Below the pieces are notes generated by a model that was not told where the DNA came from, searched no databases, and saw nothing but the letters and a program-made list of their open reading frames with translations. DNA of 23,876 nt from WVWW01 sp041568335 (lineage in GTDB: Bacteria; Acidobacteriota; Polarisedimenticolia; Polarisedimenticolales; Polarisedimenticolaceae): the NCBI GenBank assembly GCA_041568335.1, contig JBFFZZ010000015.1:1-23876 (forward strand), given 5' to 3'. Each line of letters starts with the position of its first letter. Position 1 is the stretch's first letter. The translations under genes and the position numbers were made by a program. Below are positions 7,334 to 16,000 of the stretch, one piece after another.

Positions 7334-8011
7334 TCAGGCACCGAACAGGTAATCGCTCAGCGGGGCAAAGGACGGGAACTCCGACCCCCCGATCTCCAGG
7401 TAGGGCATCCCCGCGGCCCGCGCGCCCGCCCCATCGGCATCGTCCCGATCCCCGATCACCAGGGTTTTGGCGGGCTCCGCTCCGAGCTGCGCGGCTGCGC
7501 TCAGGAAGCCCGCCGGGTCCGGTTTGAAACGGCGAACCTGAGGGTCGCAGCTGGACACGACGACCGAAAACGTTTCGCGGACGCCGAGGCTCTCGAGCTT
7601 GGCCTCGCAGGGGTACTCGGAGAACACACTGAGCCGGATCCCGTGTTTCATCGCTTGGCCCAGGAAGCGGTGCAACCCCTTGCGTGGATAGCCGCCGATC
7701 AACGCGAGCGGGCGTTCGAACATCCATTCCTCGATCACCGACTCGACGAGCTCCTTGCGTACGCCGGTCTCGGCGATCGTCCGCTGCAGCTGCTGGGCCG
7801 GATGATCCTCTCCCTGCGGAAGCTTGGCGCGAATTCGCTCCAGGTTGGAGCGAAAGGAGCGGATCACACGGACCGCCCGTTGCGCGCGCACCGGTTGGGT
7901 CACGCATGCCCCGGCGAGCCGTAGAGCCATCTGCCGCCGCACGGGACCTTGCCGGTATAGGGTCCCGTCGACGTCGAGAACGATCGCGTCGATGGAGGTC
8001 AGGTCGGGCAT
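7334..8011 (-). CDS. HAD-superfamily hydrolase (probable phosphatase)
   Basis: This 225-residue protein shows the haloacid dehalogenase motifs in order. Motif I is VLDVDGT (nucleophile Asp13, acid Asp15), motif II is the Ser in VFSEYP, motif III is the Lys in RRFKPDP, and motif IV is GDRDDAD, which binds Mg2+. There is an all-helical cap between motifs I and II. Relatives are phosphatases acting on small phosphorylated metabolites in the cytoplasm, such as phosphoglycolate or nucleotides. The cap gives no clear substrate. The ATG at 8011 has GAGGCG upstream. It reads in the same direction as EF-G, 120 bases upstream of it, and is divergent from the acyl-ligase fusion gene across a 73-base gap. 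Confidence 0.88.
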   Translation of the reverse strand: MPDLTSIDAIVLDVDGTLYRQGPVRRQMALRLAGACVTQPVRAQRAVRVIRSFRSNLERIRAKLPQGEDHPAQQLQRTIAETGVRKELVESVIEEWMFERPLALIGGYPRKGLHRFLGQAMKHGIRLSVFSEYPCEAKLESLGVRETFSVVVSSCDPQVRRFKPDPAGFLSAAAQLGAEPAKTLVIGDRDDADGAGARAAGMPYLEIGGSEFPSFAPLSDYLFGA

Positions 8012-8084
8012 TTCGTCGCCTCGGCGAGTTTAACACCGGCCCGTATTGCAAAGTCCACGGGGAGGCGCGACACTGGGGTCCTGC

Positions 8085-10832
8085 ATGGCCGGTTTCTTTC
8101 ATTCGTTCGAGCGCGCGGCGGAGCAGAACGCCGATCGTTGCGCCATCGAGGTCCAGCGCCCCGACGCGGTCGATCGGGTGAACTACGCGCAACTCCGCGC
8201 GATGGCCGTTTCGGCCGCCACGTTTCTCGCTCGCCGTGGCGCCGCGCCCGGCCAGCGCTGGGCGATCCTCGCGGAAAACGGAACACCGTGGTGCGCGGCG
8301 TATCTCGCCATGAGCCGGCTCGGCCTGGTCGCCGTCCCGCTGGACACCAACTACCGGGCGTCGCAGGTGGCCAAGTTGTTGGCCGATTGCGGCGCCACGG
8401 GTCTGGTCGCCTCGGAGGCCAGCTTTGAGGTTGCCAGGGAGGCCATCGAGGGCTTGCCGGGCGTGACGTTGTTGTTGCTCGACACGGACCGGGACGGTTT
8501 CCAGCGCGTCGATTTCGAGGCTACACCCGACGGCAGCCCGGCCGCCGAACCCGCGGGCGACGATGCGGCGCTGATCCTCTACACATCGGGGACGACGCAC
8601 GACCCCAAGGGTGTGGTCCTGACGCACGACAACCTGAGTGCCGTCTGCCGCTCGGCGCAACAGGCCGTCGGCTTCGCCAACGACGACGCCGTCCTCAGCG
8701 TCCTGCCGTTGTTTCACGCCCTGGCCCAGGTCGCCAATCTGGCCATGCCGTTGTCGATGGGTGCGCGGTCGGTCTTCATCGAGACGATCAACACGGGGGA
8801 GTTGCTGAGGGCACTCCAGGAGCGCGAGATCACCGTCTTCTGCTGCGTGCCGCAGTTCTTTTATCTCGTCCACGAACGGGTCCTGGACAACGTCTCGAAG
8901 GCGAACCGCTTGCGCCGCGCAGCCTTCCGGTTCCTGCTCGCGCTCAACGGTTGGCTGCGTGACACCTTCGGTCTGAACCTCGGTCAGACGCTGTTCGGCA
9001 GGGTTCACCGCGTGATGGGCCCACGGATGCGTATCCTCGTCACCGGTGGATCGCGTTTCGAGCCGTCCGTCGGGCGGGACCTCTACCGGCTCGGCTTCGA
9101 CATCCTCCAGGCGTACGGGCTGACGGAGACCACCGGAGGGGTCAGCGTGCTGCGTCGCGGCGACCGTCACGTCGCCTCGGTCGGGCAGCCGATCGAAGGC
9201 GTCGAGGTCAAGATCCTTCCCACGGACATTCCCACCCAAGACCCGCCGCAGACCGACCGCCTACGCGGTGCGGCGGCGACCCCCGTCGGGGAGATCGCCG
9301 TCCGCGGCCCCGTCGTCACGCCGGGGTACTACCAACGGGCCGACGCCAACGCCGAGGCGTTCGACGACGGCTGGTTCCGCACCGGCGATCTAGGTTACCT
9401 GGATGTCGATCAACGCCTCTACATCACCGGGCGCGCCAAGGAGATCATCGTCACCAGCTCGGGGAAGAACATCTATCCCGAGGAGATCGAGGCGCACTAT
9501 CTCAAGGCGGCATCGATCGCCGAGCTTTGCGTGTTGGGCCATGCGCGTCCCGGTGAGCCGGCCGCCGAACGGCTTCACGCCATCGTCTTTCCCGATTTCG
9601 ACGAGCTCAAGCGGAGGAAGATCCTCAATGCGCGGGAGCTCGTTCGCTGGGAGATCGAGGAACTCTCGCACGGGATGCCGAATCACAAGCGCATCCTGAG
9701 TTACACCATCGTGTCCGAGCCGTTGCCGCGAACGACGACACGAAAGCTCAAACGGTTGGAGATCGAGCGGAGGTTCCTGGCCGGCGAATACGAGATCGCC
9801 TCCGACAGCGCGCCCGACAAGAGCCCGGACGATCCGCAATGGCTCGCCGATCCGCACGTCGCGGAGGCGCTGGAGCTGATCCGCGCTGCGGTTCGCGAGC
9901 CCGAGGCGGTACGCGGTTCGGCCAATCTCGAGCTCGACCTCGGTCTCGATTCGATGGAGCGGGTGGAGCTCCTGACCGAGGTCGAGGCGCGATTCGGCGT
10001 CGAGATCGACGAGCAGACCGCCCAGATCCTCTACTCGGTGCGGGATCTCGTCGAGGCGACGCGCCCGGCCGAGGGGGCCGCGGGCGACAAGGCGCGCCTC
10101 GAGGACGCCTGGCCGACGATCCTCAGCCGTCGCGACGCGGGCGATCCCGACGTCAGCGGTTTCTTTCGATCGCGGCTGTCCGTCTGGGCGATGTTCCTCG
10201 GTCTCCGGGTGATCCACCTGTTCGCCTGGGTGTTCCTCGGCTTTCGCGTGCGTGGACTCGAGAACCTGCCCGAGAAGGGGCCCTACCTCATCTGTCCCAA
10301 CCACCAGAGCTACATCGACGGGTTCCTGCTCAGCGCCGCGCTTCCGTATCGCGTCCAACGCGAGGTGTTCATCGTCGGGTCGAGCGAGTATTTCGAGACT
10401 CGCCTGATGCGCTGGTTCGCCCGCTTTATCCGTTTGGTCCCTGTCGATCCGGATACCAACCTGTTGCGTGCGATGCGGGTCGGGGCGCAAGGGTTGCGCG
10501 ACGGGCGTATCCTCATGTTGTTTCCCGAAGGGGAGCGCAGCATCGACCGCGAGATCAAGCGGTTCAAGAAAGGGGCGGCGATCCTGTCGTCGAACATCGA
10601 AGCCCCGATCGTTCCGATCGCGATCGAGGGCGCCTACGACGTCTGGCCGCGAACCGGCAGCCTACGCCTGTCGCGACTGATCCCGTTCGTGGGCCGCGTG
10701 TGTCTGACGTTCGGTGAGCCGCTGGTGTTCGAACCCGCCCCTGCCGGAGGCGCCCCGGACTACGGCGCGCGCACGACGGAGCTCAGGACGCGGGTCGTCG
10801 GGCTGATGGAAAAGGTGCGGGCGGTTAATTGA
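8085..10832 (+). CDS. Trimodular lipid enzyme: acyl-AMP ligase - acyl carrier protein - PlsC-type acyltransferase
   Basis: The protein has 915 residues and three modules. (1) An ANL-superfamily acyl-activating domain (about 1-545) has the phosphate loop YTSGTTHDPKGV at 166-177, YGLTETTG at 344-351, GWFRTGDLGY, and the catalytic-Lys-region SGKNIYPEEIE. (2) A carrier-protein domain (about 585-665) has LGLDSMERVEL; Ser623 would carry phosphopantetheine. (3) A glycerolipid acyltransferase domain (about 715-910) has the HX4D motif NHQSYID (His740) and FPEGERS at 813-819. It presumably activates a fatty acid, loads it on its own carrier domain and transfers it to a lysolipid or glycerol phosphate at the membrane. 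A hydrophobic segment near 700-715 may bind the membrane. ATG 8085 was chosen over an upstream TTG at 8046 because homology to ligase starts begins there. The module order is the reverse of the E. coli Aas protein, which also lacks a carrier domain. Confidence 0.9.
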   Translation: MAGFFHSFERAAEQNADRCAIEVQRPDAVDRVNYAQLRAMAVSAATFLARRGAAPGQRWAILAENGTPWCAAYLAMSRLGLVAVPLDTNYRASQVAKLLADCGATGLVASEASFEVAREAIEGLPGVTLLLLDTDRDGFQRVDFEATPDGSPAAEPAGDDAALILYTSGTTHDPKGVVLTHDNLSAVCRSAQQAVGFANDDAVLSVLPLFHALAQVANLAMPLSMGARSVFIETINTGELLRALQEREITVFCCVPQFFYLVHERVLDNVSKANRLRRAAFRFLLALNGWLRDTFGLNLGQTLFGRVHRVMGPRMRILVTGGSRFEPSVGRDLYRLGFDILQAYGLTETTGGVSVLRRGDRHVASVGQPIEGVEVKILPTDIPTQDPPQTDRLRGAAATPVGEIAVRGPVVTPGYYQRADANAEAFDDGWFRTGDLGYLDVDQRLYITGRAKEIIVTSSGKNIYPEEIEAHYLKAASIAELCVLGHARPGEPAAERLHAIVFPDFDELKRRKILNARELVRWEIEELSHGMPNHKRILSYTIVSEPLPRTTTRKLKRLEIERRFLAGEYEIASDSAPDKSPDDPQWLADPHVAEALELIRAAVREPEAVRGSANLELDLGLDSMERVELLTEVEARFGVEIDEQTAQILYSVRDLVEATRPAEGAAGDKARLEDAWPTILSRRDAGDPDVSGFFRSRLSVWAMFLGLRVIHLFAWVFLGFRVRGLENLPEKGPYLICPNHQSYIDGFLLSAALPYRVQREVFIVGSSEYFETRLMRWFARFIRLVPVDPDTNLLRAMRVGAQGLRDGRILMLFPEGERSIDREIKRFKKGAAILSSNIEAPIVPIAIEGAYDVWPRTGSLRLSRLIPFVGRVCLTFGEPLVFEPAPAGGAPDYGARTTELRTRVVGLMEKVRAVN

Positions 10833-11175
10833 GGCCTACGGTGAACGCGGCCGCGGCTTCTTTTTCGTCCCCGAAAATCTGGAAAATCCGATCGAGCCGC
10901 ATGATCTGGAGCAGCTCGTGAACGATGCCGTTGGGGCGGACGACGAGCTTCTGGTCCCCGCCATCCTCCCGGGCACGCTTGAGGCAAGCGACGAGCTCAC
11001 CCAGCGCCGCGCTGTCGAGCGAATCGGCCCGCGTCATATCGACGACGAACTTGGATTGGCCGTCATCGATGTACTGAACGAGCGTGTCGCGAAGAAAGAG
11101 GTGGGCGCCCTCGCGCAGCGGCCCTTCGACTCGAAAGAGCCCGACTCGACCGACGGTGCGTACCGAGATTTCCAC
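10825..11175 (-). CDS. Single-domain STAS protein (anti-sigma factor antagonist-like)
   Basis: The 116-residue protein is the length of a lone STAS domain of the SpoIIAA/RsbV type. A first strand (VGLFRVEG) is followed by FVVDMTRADSLDSAALGELV, in which D54-S55 sits where the phosphorylated Ser of SpoIIAA/RsbV lies. The C-terminal half also fits the fold. In that family, the unphosphorylated antagonist sequesters an anti-sigma kinase. I chose the GTG start at 11175 because AAGGA lies seven to eight bases upstream and the protein then begins at the first strand; an in-frame ATG at 11244 would add an unrelated basic tail. No anti-sigma kinase, phosphatase or sigma factor lies nearby, so its partner is elsewhere. 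Its 3' end overlaps the acyltransferase gene by 8 bases. Confidence 0.82.
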   Translation of the reverse strand: MEISVRTVGRVGLFRVEGPLREGAHLFLRDTLVQYIDDGQSKFVVDMTRADSLDSAALGELVACLKRAREDGGDQKLVVRPNGIVHELLQIMRLDRIFQIFGDEKEAAAAFTVGLN

Positions 11176-11322
11176 GACAAGTTCCTTTTCCCCTCGATCC
11201 CTTGAACCTAGGGTGCGTCCATGACGGCCGTCGCGCAAGTCCAATCCTGAGCCGGGAGAAAACGCCGCCCGGGCGACGTTTGTTCCATCGCGGGAATCCT
11301 GGATGACCGCTATCCTGGACCG

Positions 11323-12537
11323 ATGTTCCCCGGCTCCACCTCCCGGCGGATGACCCTGATCGCGGCGCTCTACGTCTCACAGGCGATTCCGGTCGGCTTC
11401 TTCATCATCGCGCTTCCCGCGATCCTGCGCGATGCGGGAGCCAGCCTCGAGGTCGTCAGCCTGTTCGGGGCGCTCGCGCTCGCCTGGGTCTTCAAGTTCC
11501 TCTGGGCGCCGTTGGTGGATCGGTTCGGTTCGAAGACGCGTGGACATTTCCGTTCCTGGCTTCTTCCGGTCCAAACGCTGGCGGTCGTCTCGGTCGCGGC
11601 GATCGCGACGACCGACCCACGCGAGTCGCTGCTGCCGCTGGCGATCGCCGGCACGATCTTCATGCTGGTCGCCGCGACCCAGGACATCGCCACCGACGGG
11701 TTGGCCGTTCGGATCCTCGCCGAATCCGAGCGCGGGGTCGGCAACGGCGTGCAGGTCGGTGGCTTTTTCTTCGGTCAAATCCTCGGCGGTGGTCTGGTGT
11801 TGTACCTGGTCGGCCGGATCGGATGGACCGCGACCATGTTCACCGTGGCGCTGCTCATGGCACTTCCGCTGATCTTGGTCTGGCGCTTTCGTGAACCGCC
11901 CGCGGTGCGCACGACTCCGGGGGCCCGATTCAACTTCGGCGCGCTCGGCCGCTTCTTCACCCGGTCCGGGGCGTGGGGCTGGGTCGCGGTGCTCGTGGTC
12001 TACCGCGCCGGTGATGCCGCCGCCGTGCGCATGCTGGGACCGCTCCTCGTCGATCAGGGGATGACGCTCGCCGCGATCGGTCTGCTGACCGGCGTCGCCG
12101 CGTCCGTCGGCGCGATGGCCGGCGCGCTCACCGGTGGTCTTCTCGTCAACATCGTCGGGCGCCGCAACAGCCTGGTTTTCTTCGCGCTCCTGCATGCCGT
12201 GGCGTTGACCGGGTACCTGCTGCCCGCGTCGGGGCCGATCCAGCCGGTGCTGCTCTACTTCGTCGTCACCGTGATCGCGCTCACCGGCGGTCTGGCCACG
12301 GCCGCCATCTACACCTCGATGATGGATCGTAGCGATCCCGCGACCTCCGCGACCGACTTCACGTTGCAACAATCACTGTGCGCGATGGGACCGCTGATCG
12401 CCAGTATCCTCAGCGGGCTCGTCGCTCAGCGTTTCGGCTACCCCACCCTGTTTGTTGCCAGTGTCGTCGTGGCCTTGCTCGCCGCCGGTCTGGCCGCACG
12501 CCGCGCGATCACGACGAGCGCGCGCTACCCGGCGTGA
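11323..12537 (+). CDS. MFS transporter, AmpG/RhtX-FptX-like
   Basis: This 404-residue integral membrane protein has about 12 hydrophobic segments. It carries the features of the PAT/AmpG branch of the major facilitator superfamily, in particular RhtX/FptX-like importers. These include LYVSQAIPVGF in helix 1, a conserved KFLWAPLVDRFG after helix 2, and ATQDIATDGLAVR with GNGVQVGGFFFGQ in helices 4-5. AmpG imports muropeptides and RhtX/FptX import ferric siderophores across the inner membrane. This gene has neither peptidoglycan-recycling nor siderophore genes beside it, so the cargo cannot be assigned. The ATG at 11323 has no strong ribosome binding site; the alternative ATG at 11350 would start right at the first helix. 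It converges on the DksA/TraR-type gene. Confidence 0.85.
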   Translation: MFPGSTSRRMTLIAALYVSQAIPVGFFIIALPAILRDAGASLEVVSLFGALALAWVFKFLWAPLVDRFGSKTRGHFRSWLLPVQTLAVVSVAAIATTDPRESLLPLAIAGTIFMLVAATQDIATDGLAVRILAESERGVGNGVQVGGFFFGQILGGGLVLYLVGRIGWTATMFTVALLMALPLILVWRFREPPAVRTTPGARFNFGALGRFFTRSGAWGWVAVLVVYRAGDAAAVRMLGPLLVDQGMTLAAIGLLTGVAASVGAMAGALTGGLLVNIVGRRNSLVFFALLHAVALTGYLLPASGPIQPVLLYFVVTVIALTGGLATAAIYTSMMDRSDPATSATDFTLQQSLCAMGPLIASILSGLVAQRFGYPTLFVASVVVALLAAGLAARRAITTSARYPA

Positions 12538-12544
12538 CGGACAC

Positions 12545-12578
12545 GTCGTCGTAGGCTTGCCGGCAACCGTCGGACGAC
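12545..12578. terminator. Possible symmetric hairpin between convergent genes
   Basis: An inner ten-base palindrome TTGCCGGCAA (12557-12566) is flanked by GTCGTC (12545-12550) and GACGAC (12573-12578), which are complementary. This gives a dyad between two convergent stop codons. There is no U-tract on either side, so a role as a bidirectional terminator is weakly supported. Confidence 0.25.
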
Positions 12579-12583
12579 CGAGA

Positions 12584-12946
12584 TCAGCGGTGCCTGCGAT
12601 CGATCTCGTCCTGGCAAACGAGGCAGTAGGGCGATTCCGGCCGGGCCTCGAGCCGGGGGAACCCGATCGGGTCGTCGCAACGACGACAGAGCCCGTACTC
12701 CCCGCGTTCGACCAGCTCCAGCGCCTGCCGGACCTGGCGCAATCGTAGATCCACGCTGCGCCGGTTGGCGGCGGACATGTGTTGTTGTTGGATCGCATCC
12801 ATGCGGGTGAGACGTCCGATCGGCTCGTCGAGATCGACGACCTGCGTGCCCTCCTTGGTGGCCTGGAGCAACCGGCACAGCTCCTCTTCGAGACTCACGA
12901 GTGCCCGGCGGCGGTCTTCGATCTGTTCGTTGTTGAGGTCGTCCAC
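12584..12946 (-). CDS. DksA/TraR-family C4 zinc-finger protein
   Basis: This 120-residue protein has an N-terminal helical coiled coil and a C-terminal four-cysteine zinc finger: Cys87-x2-Cys90, 17 residues, Cys108-x2-Cys111. The stretch DLDEPIGRLTRMDAIQQQ (38-55) matches the conserved LDQ-x-x-GRLSRMDA-x-QxQ of short TraR/DksA proteins. RGEYGLCRRC and PIGFPRLEARPE match the finger. Relatives bind RNA polymerase through the secondary channel and adjust transcription, often together with ppGpp. It lacks the long N-terminus of true DksA. The start is inferred: GTG 12946 gives a family-typical length, although no strong ribosome binding site precedes it. The reading frame stays open far upstream through the antisense of the tricorn-like gene, so frame length alone would give a false start. 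Confidence 0.85.
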   Translation of the reverse strand: MDDLNNEQIEDRRRALVSLEEELCRLLQATKEGTQVVDLDEPIGRLTRMDAIQQQHMSAANRRSVDLRLRQVRQALELVERGEYGLCRRCDDPIGFPRLEARPESPYCLVCQDEIDRRHR

Positions 12947-13027
12947 GTCGTTGGGGCTCGGTTTGCCTTCGCCTGGGGAGTAGGGTAAACAGGTCCGGCA
13001 CGTCCGGTCAAAGAGAGGAAAGAATCG

Positions 13028-16000
13028 ATGCGTCGAACGATCGCCGCTTTGCTGGGGCTTTTCCTGACGACGGCCGCCTCCGCGGCAAGTCCGGAGGGTT
13101 ACTATCGGCAACCCGCGCTCCACGACGAAACGGTCGTCTTCGTCGCCGAGGGCGACCTTTGGAGGGTCGACATCGACGGTGGGGTGGCCGAACGATTGAC
13201 CACGCATCCGGCCGCAGAGACGATTCCGGCGATCTCGCCCGACGGTTCCACGATCGCCTTCGCGGCGCGCTACGAAGGTCCGACGGAGCTGTACACGATG
13301 CCGCTGGCCGGTGGTATGCCGACGCGAGTGACCTACGGCAGCTCGCCGGAGTGGATCGGTTGGACGCCGGACACCACGCTGGTCTACGCAACCCGTTCCT
13401 ACGCCGGTCTTCCGAACGCCCAGCTCGTCAAGGTCGAGAGAGCGGGTGACGCGATGCACGAGACCAGGGTCCCCCTGGCGCAGGCCGCCGACGGCGACTT
13501 CGCTCCGGACGGGGCCTTGTGGTTCACCCGGCTGCCGTTCCAGGGCAGCCACACGAAGCGCTACAAAGGCGGCACGGCGCAGCAGATCTGGCGTTTCGGT
13601 CCGGGGGATGCGGAGGCGACGCCTCTGACGACGGACTATCCCGGCACCAGCAAGCACCCGATGCTGTGGAACGACCGAGTTTATTTCCTCAGCGATCGCG
13701 ACGGCACGATGAACCTCTGGTCGATGCGCCGGGACGGCAGCGATCCGACGCAGCATACGAGGCACGAAGGTTGGGATGTGAGGTCCGCCACGCTGGATGC
13801 CGGCCGCGTGGTGTATCAACTCGGAGCCGATCTCTGGCGCTACGACATCGCGGCGAACAGCGGCACGAAGATCGACGTTCGGCTGCGCACCGACTTCGAC
13901 CACATGCGTGAGAACTGGGTCGACAAACCGATGGACTACGTATCGTCCATCGCCTTGTCGGCGGACGGAGATCACGTGGCTTTGACCGCCCGCGGCCGGG
14001 TCTACGTCGCTCCCGCGCGCCAGGGACGGTTGGTCGAGGCCGGTCATCAGGAGGGGGTCCGGTTCCGGCAGGCGCGGTTCCTCCCCGACGGAGACCGCTT
14101 GATCGTTCTTTCCGATGCGTCGGGCGAAGTCGAGGTGTGGACCTTGCCGTCGAACGGCGTCGGCGGTGCGGCGCAAATGACGGACGACGGCGACGTGTTG
14201 CGCTGGGAAGTCGTGCCGTCGCCCGACGGCAAGTGGGCCGCTCACCGCGACAAGAATCAGCAGCTGTGGCTGCTCGACCTCGAGACCCGGCGTAACGTCA
14301 AGATCGACGAGTCCGAGATCTCGAGCTTGAACGACCTCTCGTGGTCCCCCGATTCGAGGTTCCTGGCCTACACGAAGGCCGAGGAGAACACCTTCAGCTC
14401 GATCCGGATCTACGATCTCGACGCGGGCGAGTCCTTCCGCGCGACGACCGATCGATACGACAGCGACAGCCCGGCGTGGAGTCCCGACGGCAAGTGGCTC
14501 TACTTCATGTCCGACCGGAATCTGCGGTCCATCGTGGGCAGCCCCTGGGGCAACTACCAACCCGAACCGTTCCTCGACAAGACTTCGCAGATCTTCATGC
14601 TCGCGCTGATCGAGGGGCTGCGCTCGCCGTTTGCTCCCGAGGACGAGCTCAACCGCGACGACGAGGAATCCAAGGACGACACCGAGGACGGCGGCGAAGA
14701 GAAACCCGGCAAGAAGCCCGGCAAGAAGAACAGAGGCGACGCGGAGAAATCGGCGGACGACACGAAGGAGAAGAAAGTCTCTGTAAGGATCGATCGCGAG
14801 GGGCTCACGTCGAGGTTGCAACGGGTCCCCGTTCCGCCCGGGAACTACTTCACCTTGGGAGCGACCGAGAAGGCGCTGTTCTGGCTCAGCCGCGACACGG
14901 GGACGTTCCAGTCGAACCTGGTCGGGGCTCCGATCCAGCGCAAGGACGTCAAGGTCGAGACGGTGGCGAAGAACGTCGGTTACTGGGATCTGTCCGCGGA
15001 CGGCAAAAAGATCCTCGTGCGACTCGGCGACAAGATCCACATCGTGGACGCCAAGCCCAAATCGGCCGATCTGAAAAAGAGCGCGGTCGACCTCGACAAC
15101 TGGAAGCTATCCATCAATCCGCGGGAGGAATGGCGGCAGATGTTCGTCGAGTCCTGGAGACTCGAGCGCGACTACTTTTACGATCCGGGAATGCACGGGG
15201 TCGATTGGCCCGCGATGTTGAAAAAGTACCTTCCGCTGGTGGATCGCGTGACCGATCGGGCCGAGCTTTCGGATCTCATGGCTCAGATGGTGTCCGAGCT
15301 GGCGGCGCTGCATATCTTCGTTTTCGGCGGAGACCAGCGCGACGGCGACGACGAGATCGGCGTGGCTTCGTTGGGCGCGGTGCTGGTACGTGATACTGCG
15401 GCGGGAGGCTACCGCGTTGAGCACCTCTACCGTACCGACCCGGACGACCTGGACCGTATCAACCCGCTTTCCATACACGGGGTCGATGTGGCCGAGGGCG
15501 CGGTCATCGAAAAGATCAACGGCCGCCCGACGTTGGATGCGCCGCACATCGGGGCGCTTCTGCGCGAGCAAGCGGGTCGCCAGGTCCTCCTCCACGTGCG
15601 GGACGCGGGGGCATCGGCGAGCCGCGAGGTCATCGTCACCCCGCTCACGCTCGGGGCGGCCGGTGACTTGCGCTATCACGAGTGGGAGTACACACGGCGG
15701 CTCGAGGTCGACGAAAAAAGCGACGGCGATATCGGTTACGTGCACCTGCGTGCGATGGGGGGCCGGAACTTCACCGAGTGGGCCAAGGACTTCTACCCGG
15801 CCTACAACCGCAAGGGGTTGATCGTCGACGTCCGGCACAACCGCGGCGGCAACATCGACAGCTGGATCCTGGGCCGTTTGATGCGCCGCCCCTGGTTCTA
15901 CTGGAGCCAGCGGCGCGGGCACGCGCCGTCGTGGAACCAGCAGTACGCGTTCCGCGGCCATGTCGTGGTCCTGTGCAACGAACGCACGGCGTCCGATGGG

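Noticed and set aside
5708..9239. Long frames antisense to EF-G (5708-7246, plus) and across EF-G start, HAD gene and ligase start (7173-9239, minus)
   Set aside because: Low-complexity, family-less translations opposite genes with strong homology; expected shadows in high-GC DNA.
12947..15040. Long minus-strand open frame antisense to the tricorn-like protease, continuous with the DksA/TraR-type gene
   Set aside because: Its translation is Arg/Val/Asp-rich with no recognisable domain and mirrors the codon bias of the sense gene. Only the part downstream of about 12946 resembles a family.
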